The notes under the pieces: model-generated
The model's database searches: none
What the model was told of the DNA's origin: nothing
What the model saw: the letters and a program-made list of their open reading frames with translations, nothing else
Program-made: the position numbers and the translations under genes
Shown here: positions 1 to 6,369 of the stretch, one piece after another
Position numbering within the stretch: the stretch's first letter is position 1
Layout: each line of letters begins with the position of its first letter
Assembly: GCA_001803815.1 (NCBI GenBank)
Contig: MHEL01000023.1
Span: 1 to 10,166 of the forward strand
DNA length: 10,166 bases
Direction of reading: 5' to 3'
Source of the DNA: Nitrospirae bacterium RBG_19FT_COMBO_42_15
GTDB taxonomy: Bacteria; Nitrospirota; CAKKRA01; 9FT-COMBO-42-15

Positions 1-941
1 CCTACAATAAAGGGTAGCGCAAACAGGATTATGCCGAGCGGCAGTCCGCTTGATGAAAAAATCTCTGAAAGCGCTGGCAGCGCCCCTGATTTGTCAAGGG
101 TTGTTTTAAATATCATTATGCCGACAACCATGAGCAGATAGTTTATTGAGATGCTCTCTTTGAGGGCAGCAGCCATTTCTTTTAAATTATATCTATAAAT
201 AATGAACAGCGCTATTATTACGATTGCCATTGAAAGGCTTATATCAAGCCCGATTATCAATACAAAGAAGAAGATGGCAATAACAGGAAGTATGCTTAAT
301 ATAAACGGCAGAAGGTGTTTCTTAGTTCTTAGTTCTTCTGCTGGGGGCGTCTCGTCCTTTATTCCCCTTAATCCGAATATAATACCCCCTATAATAACTG
401 CGAGGCTGAATGGCATTTGGGCAAGCATTATTGATTTGAGCGGTATATGTGAAATGCCAGAGGCAAGGATTATACCCGGGTATAATGGTATGGTAAACTC
501 CCATGGATGCCTGAACCAGTAATTGATAAAGCTTTTCTTTGCCGGTGAAAGATTCATTCCCTTGCTCGTCTCCTCAACAAAAGGCGCAGAAAACCTTGCC
601 CCGCCAATTGAGGGAAGCAAGCCTATTACAGCAGGCATAACTGCCATAACAATCCTGTGGTCCTTTATCAGCCCCTTAAGGGAGTCTACCATTTTTTGAA
701 GGTTCTCTGTCTTTCTCAAGACATTTTCCAGAACCATAATCATCGCAAGCGCAAGGATAAGGTGTATGGTAGTAGCGTCAGTCAAGCCGCTAATGATACT
801 TTTGCCAATTATCACTGCCGGCATGGAAAAGAGGATGCCGATAAAGAGAGCGCCAATGAGCATCACAAGCCCCAAGTTCCATTTTAAGCGGATAAAAAAG
901 ACAATCAATGCGAAGATAAAGATTATTTTGATTAAAGCCAT
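1..941 (-). CDS. DUF401-family integral membrane protein (3' end outside window)
   Basis: Reading the minus strand from the ATG at 941-939 gives 313 uninterrupted residues that run off the left edge. The protein is strongly hydrophobic, with many membrane segments. The first is MALIKIIFIFALIVFFI, and others lie near residues 20-40, 50-65, 85-100 and 200-220. The motif LPSIGGARFSAPFVEE near residues 100-115, followed by an HPWEF segment, looks like the DUF401 (AF0261-type) family of roughly ten-helix inner-membrane proteins of unknown substrate. That identification comes from memory of the family, not a search. An in-frame TAA lies four codons upstream, so the start cannot be much further out. 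The only Shine-Dalgarno candidate is a GGAG about 12 bases before the ATG, and it falls inside the arm of the adjacent palindromic element. No frameshift is visible. A transport role is likely, but the substrate cannot be told. Confidence 0.82.
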   Translation of the reverse strand, partial: MALIKIIFIFALIVFFIRLKWNLGLVMLIGALFIGILFSMPAVIIGKSIISGLTDATTIHLILALAMIMVLENVLRKTENLQKMVDSLKGLIKDHRIVMAVMPAVIGLLPSIGGARFSAPFVEETSKGMNLSPAKKSFINYWFRHPWEFTIPLYPGIILASGISHIPLKSIMLAQMPFSLAVIIGGIIFGLRGIKDETPPAEELRTKKHLLPFILSILPVIAIFFFVLIIGLDISLSMAIVIIALFIIYRYNLKEMAAALKESISINYLLMVVGIMIFKTTLDKSGALPALSEIFSSSGLPLGIILFALPFIV

Positions 942-952
942 ACTACTAATTT

Positions 953-1156
953 ACTCCGTTAGAGAAGTTTATGCTCTATCAGGCTGTTGAAAAAGTATTA
1001 TTTGCTCTCCAGATTGTCATTCCTGCGAAAGCAGGAATCCAGACGCCGTCCCTGCGAAGGCAGGGAACCATACAAATAGACTGGATTCCCGCTAAAAGCA
1101 TGCGGGAATGACACATATAGTTATTTTTGATTTTTTCAACAACCTGCTAACGGAGT
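953..1156. mobile_element. MITE-like nested palindromic element
   Basis: This non-coding block is built as nested inverted repeats. The outer arms are ACTCCGTTAG (953-962) and CTAACGGAGT (1147-1156), perfectly complementary over 10 bases. The inner arms are CAGGCTGTTGAAAAAG (980-995) and TTTTTTCAACAACCTG (1131-1146), complementary at 14 of 16 positions. The core (1016-1113) contains GTCATTCC...GGAATCCAG and CTGGATTCCC...GGGAATGAC, which pair with each other. It also contains local hairpins such as TTCCTGCGAAAGCAGGAA and CCCTGCGAAGGCAGGG. There is no transposase reading frame, so a non-autonomous MITE or repeat cluster is the best reading. The ATTCC-N8-GGAAT core resembles widespread dRS3-like small repeats. 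The left arm reaches the ribosome-binding region of the DUF401 gene. Confidence 0.6.
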
Positions 1157-1193
1157 TTACTAAAAAAGAGGGGGGTAATGCAAGGGGGAAAAG

Positions 1194-1219
1194 CAGGGGC
1201 GTATTACAATACGCCCCTG
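1194..1219 (-). terminator. Hairpin downstream of secreted Met/Gly-rich gene
   Basis: CAGGGGCGTATT and AATACGCCCCTG form a perfect 12-bp inverted repeat with only AC between them, in practice about 11 pairs with a 4-base loop. It begins 14 bases past the stop of the 1234-1641 gene. On the minus strand it is followed by a T/C-rich run (CTTTTCCCCCTT), so it may end that transcript, though the U tract is imperfect. The sequence is also typical of a dispersed palindromic repeat. Confidence 0.5.
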
Positions 1220-1233
1220 TATGAAGTGATTGA

Positions 1234-1641
1234 TTAATACACCGGTCTGGCTCTTCCTGTTTCTTTGTCAATGAAAATCTTGTTTACAAGCGAGTTGTCC
1301 TTTGTAACAATCTCTGCCTCAAAGCCCTTGTCATTCTCAGTTACCTTGCCGAGCTTGAGGTTGGGATTTCTTGTCCACTTCAGATGATTCTGTAAAATGG
1401 TTGTCGCCTCATCCTTTGTTATTGGCGCAGCGCCAACGGTCAGGTCATGATTCGGGCAGTTATCCGGGCCGCCAAAACCGGGTCCGCCGCCAGAATATCC
1501 GCCATGCATCATTCCTCCCATCATGCCCATGCCTCTTCCCATGCCATAGCCGTCGCCCCATCTGTGAGGCTGAGCAATGGCAATTGCTCCAAAGACTAAT
1601 AAGATAAGGACTACTGATGTTGTTAATAATGTTCTTTTCAT
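1234..1641 (-). CDS. Small secreted Met/Gly-rich protein with PepSY-like C-terminus
   Basis: This is a 135-residue exported protein. Residues 1-23 form a classical signal peptide: MKR, then a long hydrophobic core ending AIAIA, with likely cleavage before Q24. Residues 30-60 are a low-complexity Gly/Met tract containing MGRGMGMMGGMMHGG, followed by NCPNHD (C62, H65). Residues 74-135 resemble a short PepSY-type alpha/beta module: a helix with DEATTILQNHL, then strands ending IFIDKETGRARPVY. Met, His and Cys together could bind a soft metal such as copper, but that is inference. A GTG nine bases upstream is in frame but lies within the Shine-Dalgarno AGGAGGT (1655-1649). The ATG at 1641, seven bases after it, is therefore the better start. 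The gene follows an NtrC-type activator and has its own sigma-54 promoter, so it is probably the regulated effector of that two-component system, in the position ZraP holds beside ZraSR. It does not look like ZraP itself. Confidence 0.85.
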   Translation of the reverse strand: MKRTLLTTSVVLILLVFGAIAIAQPHRWGDGYGMGRGMGMMGGMMHGGYSGGGPGFGGPDNCPNHDLTVGAAPITKDEATTILQNHLKWTRNPNLKLGKVTENDKGFEAEIVTKDNSLVNKIFIDKETGRARPVY

Positions 1642-1662
1642 TTTAAACACCTCCTTTATAGT

Positions 1663-1690
1663 CGGAGGGAAACTTTTAGTTTCCCTTCCG
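1663..1690 (-). other. 5' leader stem-loop just upstream of the RBS
   Basis: On the minus strand CGGAAGGGAAACT and AGTTTCCCTCCG pair with one bulged base around an AAA loop. The stem lies between the predicted sigma-54 transcription start (about 1723) and the AGGAGG. No U tract follows it, so it is not a terminator. It could stabilise the 5' end of the mRNA or modulate translation. Confidence 0.45.
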
Positions 1691-1733
1691 ATATGTTTAA
1701 TAATTCTGTTTACATTGATATACTATGTACTAT

Positions 1734-1749
1734 TGCATAACTGGTGCCA
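1734..1749 (-). promoter_or_regulatory. Sigma-54 (-24/-12) promoter for the secreted Met/Gly-rich gene
   Basis: The minus strand reads TGGCACC-AGTT-ATGCA. Against the consensus TGGCACG-N4-TTGCW it has the invariant GG and GC doublets with the exact 10-base separation, and only two departures at less critical positions. Transcription would start near 1723, leaving a leader of about 80 bases. It lies about 145 bases beyond the end of the sigma-54 activator gene, so the activator and its likely target promoter are adjacent. Confidence 0.75.
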
Positions 1750-1763
1750 GAGGAGGAAGAAAA

Positions 1764-1794
1764 TGTAATATTGCTACAATGCCTTGTTATTACA
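1764..1794. promoter_or_regulatory. Inverted repeat TGTAATA-N17-TATTACA, possible activator site
   Basis: The seven-base arms at 1764-1770 and 1788-1794 are perfectly complementary. They lie 15-45 bases upstream of the -24 element. The position suits DNA looping poorly because it is very close, but it could bind a regulator. This is a weak candidate based on symmetry alone. Confidence 0.2.
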
Positions 1795-1843
1795 AATCTT
1801 TTATGGGGGTGTCGTTATTTGGATAGAAAAAGACGGGTTTTAT

Positions 1844-1898
1844 GGGTGAGAAAATTTTTCTCGGATTAGAAGATTAACCGTATATTTTTTTCTCACCC
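1844..1898. promoter_or_regulatory. GGGTGAGAAAA inverted repeat: candidate enhancer site or terminator
   Basis: GGGTGAGAAAA (1844-1854) and its exact complement TTTTCTCACCC (1888-1898) face each other across 33 bases. The left arm is part of a local 15-base dyad GAGAAAATTTTTCTC (1848-1862). The block overlaps the TGA of the sigma-54 activator gene and lies about 95-165 bases upstream of the -24/-12 promoter, the usual distance for NtrC-family upstream activating sites. It could instead fold as a terminator for the activator gene, but no proper U run follows the distal arm on the minus strand. Confidence 0.42.
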
Positions 1899-3248
1899 TA
1901 TTTTATATTCCTTTATCTTATTCAACAGTGTCCTTCGTGTTATGCCGAGGAGGCCGGCAGCCTTTGTGCGGTTGTTTTTTGTTTCATTTAATGTCCTAAC
2001 GATTAAACTTTTTTCCACATCCTTAATAGATTTTCCTGCATCAACATCAACCCCCCTTTGTCCCCCCTTACTAAGGGGGGAATCAGAGGGGAGTGCAGAT
2101 TGTATTGCAATGGGAAAGTCAGAAGGAGCAATATATTCTCCCCTGCTCATTATAACTGCGCGCTCTATTGCATTCTCAAGCTCCCTTACATTTCCCGGCC
2201 AGTTGTAGTTTTGCAAAAGGCCGAGGGCTTCAGGATGAAGCCCCTTTATAGTCTTATTGTTTTTTTCTTTATAATATCTTAAAAAATGATCTGAAAGGGG
2301 AACAATATCTTCCTTCCTTTCCTTTAAAGAAGGCATGTGGATTGTAACAACATTCAGACGGTAAAAAAGATCATCCCTAAATCTGCCTGCCTTAACCTCT
2401 TTATCCAATTCCTTATTGGTTGCCGCTATCACACGCACATCAATCTTTAATGTTTTTGTCCCGCCAACACGTTCAAATTCTTTTTCCTGCAATACACGCA
2501 ATACCTTTGCCTGTGTAGCAGGGCTCATGTCGCCGATTTCATCAAGAAAGATCGTTCCTTTGTCTGCAAGTTCAAACCGTCCTTCTTTTTTTGAGATGGC
2601 GCCTGTGAACGCTCCCTTTTCATGGCCAAAGAGTTCGCTCTCTAAAAGGGTTTCTGTTAATGCAGCGCAGTTGACTTTGATAAAAGGCTTATCATGCCTC
2701 TTGCTTTTTTGGTGGATGGCATTGGCTATCAATTCCTTTCCTGTTCCGCTTTCGCCAGAGATAAGAACTGTGGCGTCTGTAGGCGCAACCCTCAATACTG
2801 TCTCCAAAACCTCTTTTATCTCTTTGCTTCTGCCGATAATCTCCGAAAAATCCCTATCGGAGACTTCTTCTATTTTTATATTCTTGACAGCATTCTTTAC
2901 AGCGAGTTTCAATTCCTGAATATCAAGCGGCTTTGTAAGGTAATCTATCGCGCCTAATTTTAGAGCCTCTACCGCTGATTTTACTGATCCATAAGCAGTC
3001 ATTAAAAGAATTGGGATATCAGGCTTTCTTGCCTTTATTATTTTTAACGCATCTACGCCGCTCATCTCAGACATTCTGATATCCATTAAGATAATGTCAA
3101 AGCTGCTTTTTTCTGATAGGGCAACAGCATCCTTGCCGTCTGCTGCCTCTGTAATTTTACAGTTCTCTTCAGACAGCACAGCCTTAAGCATCTGCCTGTG
3201 GCTTTCGTCATCATCAACTATTAGGATTTTGGTGTTTTTTAGTTTCAT
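1893..3248 (-). CDS. NtrC-family sigma-54-dependent response regulator (ZraR-like)
   Basis: This 451-residue activator has three domains. Residues 5-120 are a receiver with acidic pocket DDD (12-14) and phospho-acceptor D56 in ILMDIRM, plus the switch T and K (MTAYGS, LTKPLD). Residues about 135-370 are the AAA+ sigma-54-interaction domain, with Walker A GESGTGKE (165-172), the GAFTGA sigma-54 loop (212-217), Walker B IFLDEIGD (233-240) and the RFRDDLFYRL arginine region. Residues 410-451 are a Fis-type helix-turn-helix ending TRRTLLNKIKEYKIG. When phosphorylated by the upstream kinase it should oligomerise and open sigma-54 promoters. The target is most simply the one at 1734-1749 next door. 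The frame can be extended to a TTG three codons earlier, but the ATG at 3248 is the more usual start. A GGGGG Shine-Dalgarno-like run about 13 bases upstream comes from a palindromic repeat. The linker at about residues 388-399 (SDSPLSKGGQRG) is encoded by another copy of that repeat. Confidence 0.93.
   Translation of the reverse strand: MKLKNTKILIVDDDESHRQMLKAVLSEENCKITEAADGKDAVALSEKSSFDIILMDIRMSEMSGVDALKIIKARKPDIPILLMTAYGSVKSAVEALKLGAIDYLTKPLDIQELKLAVKNAVKNIKIEEVSDRDFSEIIGRSKEIKEVLETVLRVAPTDATVLISGESGTGKELIANAIHQKSKRHDKPFIKVNCAALTETLLESELFGHEKGAFTGAISKKEGRFELADKGTIFLDEIGDMSPATQAKVLRVLQEKEFERVGGTKTLKIDVRVIAATNKELDKEVKAGRFRDDLFYRLNVVTIHMPSLKERKEDIVPLSDHFLRYYKEKNNKTIKGLHPEALGLLQNYNWPGNVRELENAIERAVIMSRGEYIAPSDFPIAIQSALPSDSPLSKGGQRGVDVDAGKSIKDVEKSLIVRTLNETKNNRTKAAGLLGITRRTLLNKIKEYKIG
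2049..2092. repeat. CCCCCTTTG-type palindromic repeat, copy A, inside the activator gene
   Basis: This 44-bp block contains CCCCCCTTTGTCCCCCCTTA followed by CTAAGGGGGG and GAGGGGA, which can fold back on itself. It shares layout and orientation with the copies at 3260-3303 and 8711-8777. It sits in frame in the linker between the AAA+ and DNA-binding domains, and on the minus strand encodes SPLSKGGQRG-like residues. Confidence 0.75.
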
Positions 3249-3259
3249 GGTTATCAATA

Positions 3260-3303
3260 ATCCCCCTTTTGTCCCCCTTTAGTAAAGGGGGATATAGAGG
3301 GAT
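3260..3303. repeat. CCCCCTTTG-type palindromic repeat, copy B, between kinase and activator
   Basis: ATCCCCCTTTTGTCCCCCTT is followed by AGTAAAGGGGGATATAGAGG, which pairs with the first half. It fills most of the 62-base gap between the kinase stop (3311) and the activator start (3248). Its GGGGG run on the minus strand is the only Shine-Dalgarno-like sequence ahead of the activator gene. It may therefore also influence the expression ratio of the two proteins. Confidence 0.78.
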
Positions 3304-3310
3304 GAATCAT

Positions 3311-4678
3311 CTACATTGGCAGCCTTACAATAAACCTCGTCCCTTCACCTTCCCTGCTTTCAACCGCAATCATTCCATTGTGCATGTCAATAATCCTTTT
3401 TACAAGCGCCAGGCCGATGCCTGTGCCTGATTTTTTTGTTGTGAAGAAGGGCTCAAAGATTTTATCAATATTTTCTTTTGCTATGCCTTTACCATTATCC
3501 GCTATTGATAATTGCAGTTCACCTTTTATCTGTTTTATGCCTATTCTTATCTCTCCGCTTTTGCCTACCGCTTCTATTGAATTAAGCAGGATGTTTAGTA
3601 CAGCCTGCGTTATCTGGTCCTTGTCAATCAAGGCAAGAGGCAGGTTGTCTTCATATTCCTCTTTTATGTTTATCCCTTTTCCTTCAATATCAGACTGAAG
3701 AAGTTTTAATGAGTAAACAATAATATCTTCAAGTCTTTGCTTTTTTAAATTCAGCTCCGCAGGCTTTGCATAATCAAGCAGTTCAGTGATTACCCTATTC
3801 AGCCGGTCTACCTCCTTAATCATAATATCTGCATAAGCAGCATCCTTCTTTGCCTTGAATCTAAGTTTAAAATATTGCGCAAAGCCTTTTATAGAGCTTA
3901 GCGGATTTCTTATCTCATGGGCAATGCTTGCCGCAATTTTTCCTACTGCCACAAAGCCCTCTGTCTTCCTAACCTCCTCTTTCATATCCTCAAGCGCTGT
4001 ATTTACCAAATAGTAATTCTGTAAAAGAAAGACAAAATAGATAGCGCCTGTTGCAAGAATCAGCAAAGCAGCAGCAATGATGATAGTTCTTTTCCTTTCA
4101 TTCTTCTGTATCTGCTCAAGCTCTGCCATTTTCAAGCCGACTATTATTATCCTGTCATTAAATATCTCCTGCGGCAAATCCTTTCCCATCATCCTTCTAT
4201 GCATATCCATCATTCCCTGGGACCGTTGCCCCGGCCTTAAGGGTTTGAATGTCTTCGCAATCTCAAACACCTTGCCGATCTTAGAATTATTCTTTATCCT
4301 TGTTATTGCCTCGCCTGTCCTGATAAACTCCTTTGTATTTATCCACTCATAGGGATTTGTCTGCTCAAGGCCTGTTTTCGCAATTATCTCTCCATGTTCA
4401 TCCAGCAAAAGTATGTATGCAATATCCGGCTCCTGCGTGCTCTCCTCAAGCTGGAGCTGCAATTGCTCCCTCCTAATCTCCATCATCATGCCTGTTCTGA
4501 TGCTTGCCTCAAGTGAGCGCATGAGCGTAATGCCCTCTCTGTAAAGGACATTTGTTACACGCTTTTCTTCTAGCCTTATGTCTCTATACGAAAGGCCGAG
4601 AATGAGAAGGGTGATAATAAAGGCTGATGCAATAATTGCGATGGCAGGAAGGGGGGTATTTTTTCTATTTATTTTCAT
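3311..4678 (-). CDS. Membrane sensor histidine kinase (ZraS/NtrB-like)
   Basis: This is a 455-residue kinase. A first membrane helix lies at about residues 11-30 and a second at about 198-220, enclosing a periplasmic sensor region of about 165 residues. That region carries a Met/His cluster, MMDMHRRMM (156-164), and an earlier MMM (64-66). A coiled linker follows, then the H-box SIAHEIRNPLSSIKGF with phospho-acceptor H254. The N-box is LNILLNSIEA (N366), with G1 DNGKG (394-398), the F-box EPFFTT (409-414) and G2 GTGIGL (418-423). All catalytic motifs are intact. It precedes the sigma-54 activator gene by 62 bases on the same strand, so the two form a cognate pair. Architecture and neighbours are those of ZraS-type kinases that sense envelope stress or metal. 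The Met/His cluster hints at a soft metal ligand, which is inference. The Shine-Dalgarno sequence is weak (GAAAG). A 63-bp repeat separates it from the methyltransferase gene, so it is unclear whether it has its own promoter. Confidence 0.92.
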   Translation of the reverse strand: MKINRKNTPLPAIAIIASAFIITLLILGLSYRDIRLEEKRVTNVLYREGITLMRSLEASIRTGMMMEIRREQLQLQLEESTQEPDIAYILLLDEHGEIIAKTGLEQTNPYEWINTKEFIRTGEAITRIKNNSKIGKVFEIAKTFKPLRPGQRSQGMMDMHRRMMGKDLPQEIFNDRIIIVGLKMAELEQIQKNERKRTIIIAAALLILATGAIYFVFLLQNYYLVNTALEDMKEEVRKTEGFVAVGKIAASIAHEIRNPLSSIKGFAQYFKLRFKAKKDAAYADIMIKEVDRLNRVITELLDYAKPAELNLKKQRLEDIIVYSLKLLQSDIEGKGINIKEEYEDNLPLALIDKDQITQAVLNILLNSIEAVGKSGEIRIGIKQIKGELQLSIADNGKGIAKENIDKIFEPFFTTKKSGTGIGLALVKRIIDMHNGMIAVESREGEGTRFIVRLPM

Positions 4679-4702
4679 CTTTCATTTTTAAACAAATGTT
4701 AC

Positions 4703-4765
4703 TTGTAGGGGCAACCCTCTGTGGTTGCCCAACCTTAGGGCAGGCACAGGGGCCTGCTCCTACAA
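4703..4765. repeat. Double-hairpin palindromic repeat at the methyltransferase 3' end
   Basis: The ends TTGTAGG (4703-4709) and CCTACAA (4759-4765) are complementary. Inside are two hairpins, GGCAACC...GGTTGCC (4710-4728) and GCAGGC...GCCTGC (4740-4756). The element fills most of the gap between the methyltransferase and kinase genes. It overlaps the methyltransferase terminus: TTGTAG within it provides the last codon and the stop. The hairpins could act as a transcription barrier or mRNA end protector between the two gene sets. Confidence 0.7.
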
Positions 4766-5527
4766 TGCCTTTTCTTCTTTCCACCAGATTACAGCGCTCT
4801 TCTTTTTATCAACAAATAGATAACCGCTATCTTTTTTCTGAAGGTGCGCGCTCAAAAAGTCGCAAAGGAAATTATCAAACTCATCAGTCCCCAGCCCTAA
4901 ATACTCCTTCCAGAATTCAACTGCCTCGTCTAAATCATCAAATGGCTGGTCAAAGTTGTATTCAATTATATTTACATTTGCATATATGCCCTGCTCATGA
5001 AACCTGATATATGAATCAAGATAATCTACCTTTTTTACATATTCCTTTTTAAAGATGATTGGATACAGCTCCTTGTAAAAAAACTTGTCCTTATTTGGAT
5101 TAACATTCTGGATATGAAAGATATATCTCCCGAGGCCTCTTATCTGCTCTAAAAATCCCGGTGCATCAACAACAAAGGAGGGGAGATTAGCGCAGATGAT
5201 AATATCATGCTCACCAACATTACTCTCCTCCCATGGCAGAGCAATGATATTTAGATTCTTAAGCCCATGCAGCTCCGACTCTTCTTTGAGAGCCTTTACC
5301 ATAGCAGGCGCAGGTTCAACTGCAGTAACCTTTTTCAGCCTCCTTGCAAGCGGCAGCGCCAATGCGCCTGTGCCTGCGCCAATATCAAGGGCGCTTTTGC
5401 AATCCTTTAATATCGGCTCCATTACAGCAATCGCTTTATCAGGGTAATCGCTTATCCTCTGGGCCTTCCTGAACCAGTCTGCCCTTTTTTCGCTCCATTT
5501 TATTTTGAGTGTGTTGTTTTGCTTCAT
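4760..5527 (-). CDS. Class I SAM-dependent methyltransferase
   Basis: This 255-residue soluble protein has a clear S-adenosylmethionine-binding fold. Motif I is ALDIGAGTGALALPLARR (D48, G50, G52, G54), followed by an acidic strand end AVEPAP (E71) for the ribose hydroxyls. Later come a motif II/III region IIALPWEE, and DIIICANLPSF as the motif IV strand. The substrate cannot be deduced. The C-terminal third (YKELYPIIFKKEYVKK, then FWKEYLGLG and a terminal KSAVIWWKEEKAL) is not one I recognise. The ATG follows the TGA of the upstream regulatory-protein gene with no intervening base, which implies translational coupling and one operon with it and comEC. The stop codon lies inside a palindromic repeat, so the original C-terminus may have been altered by insertion of that repeat. 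Confidence 0.82.
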   Translation of the reverse strand: MKQNNTLKIKWSEKRADWFRKAQRISDYPDKAIAVMEPILKDCKSALDIGAGTGALALPLARRLKKVTAVEPAPAMVKALKEESELHGLKNLNIIALPWEESNVGEHDIIICANLPSFVVDAPGFLEQIRGLGRYIFHIQNVNPNKDKFFYKELYPIIFKKEYVKKVDYLDSYIRFHEQGIYANVNIIEYNFDQPFDDLDEAVEFWKEYLGLGTDEFDNFLCDFLSAHLQKKDSGYLFVDKKKSAVIWWKEEKAL

Positions 5528-6349
5528 TCACTCCTTCTTCGTTACCACCAACCCCAGCACTTCCTTTGCCGCATCCTCTACAGACTTTCCAGTTACATCA
5601 AGTATTGGCCAGCGGTGATTCTTGCCAAATATCTCATGCGCATATTTAAGCTCTTCCTTTATATGTGTTATGTCAGCATAACTTGACCGCAGACCTTCCT
5701 TTATGCTTTTTAATCTTGCCTCCCTTATTCTTGTAAGCCTTTCAGGGTCAATTGTAAGACCTACAATTACTCTCTGGTCTATCTCATATAATTCATGCGG
5801 CGGCTCAAGACCGAGCGCAATCGGAATATTTGCCACCTTCCATCCTCTGTGTGCAAGGAAGACAGAGAGCGGCGTCTTTGATGTCCTTGAGACTCCTACA
5901 AGGACTATATCGGCCTTGTTTAAATCATGAACATCCCTGCCATCGTCATGCCTTACAGTAAACTCTATGGCTTCTATACGATTAAAATATTCATCATCTA
6001 ATTGATGAAGAATACCAGGTATAGCCATGGGCGGCTTCTTTAAGTATTTGGCAAGGGTATAGAGAAGGGAGCCTATCAGATCTACTGTCTGCAGCCTGTG
6101 CGCCTTACATTCTGTAAATATCTTTTCTCTGAGCCTTTCTGAAACAATAGTATGTACAACAATAGCGTGTTTTTTAGCCGCATCGCTTATTATGGACTTT
6201 ATCTGCCTTGCTGACCTGATATCGCTGAAGCGGGTAACTGTTATGTCCTCATCCTGAAACTGAAACAGCGCAGCCCTTACCATCCTGTCTGCTGTTTCTC
6301 CTGTTGCATCCGATACAACAAAAACATGATGCTCCTTTGCTCTTTCCAT
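5528..6349 (-). CDS. Pyruvate phosphate dikinase / PEP synthase regulatory protein (bifunctional kinase-phosphorylase)
   Basis: This is a 273-residue member of the DUF299 (PPDK/PEP-synthase regulatory protein) family, at the usual length. The family phosphorylates an active-site-adjacent Thr of PPDK or PEP synthase using ADP, and removes the phosphate by phosphorolysis, so it sets pyruvate-to-PEP flux by energy state. Diagnostic sequence includes the N-terminal VSDATGETA (12-20), EFTVRHDDG (129-137) and the atypical P-loop GVSRTSKTPLS (152-162). GLTIDPERL and EIFGKNHRWPILDVTGKSVE lie towards the C-terminus. The target enzyme gene is not in the window, so dikinase and synthase cannot be told apart. 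The gene starts 20 bases after the comEC stop and abuts the methyltransferase start, so co-transcription is likely. The ribosome-binding site is weak (GATAAAGAT). Confidence 0.93.
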   Translation of the reverse strand: MERAKEHHVFVVSDATGETADRMVRAALFQFQDEDITVTRFSDIRSARQIKSIISDAAKKHAIVVHTIVSERLREKIFTECKAHRLQTVDLIGSLLYTLAKYLKKPPMAIPGILHQLDDEYFNRIEAIEFTVRHDDGRDVHDLNKADIVLVGVSRTSKTPLSVFLAHRGWKVANIPIALGLEPPHELYEIDQRVIVGLTIDPERLTRIREARLKSIKEGLRSSYADITHIKEELKYAHEIFGKNHRWPILDVTGKSVEDAAKEVLGLVVTKKE

Positions 6350-6369
6350 ATCTTTATCATAGCCGATAT

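Noticed and set aside
953..1156. CRISPR array
   Set aside because: The repeated segments are inverted and nested rather than direct and evenly spaced, and no cas genes are present.
1642..1650. GTG start three codons upstream for the secreted Met/Gly-rich protein
   Set aside because: The GTG is part of the Shine-Dalgarno AGGAGGTG itself; the ATG at 1641 has ideal spacing.
2416..2919. Plus-strand open frame of 167 codons
   Set aside because: It lies entirely opposite the intact sigma-54 activator gene, whose motifs are all in place. It is an antisense shadow.
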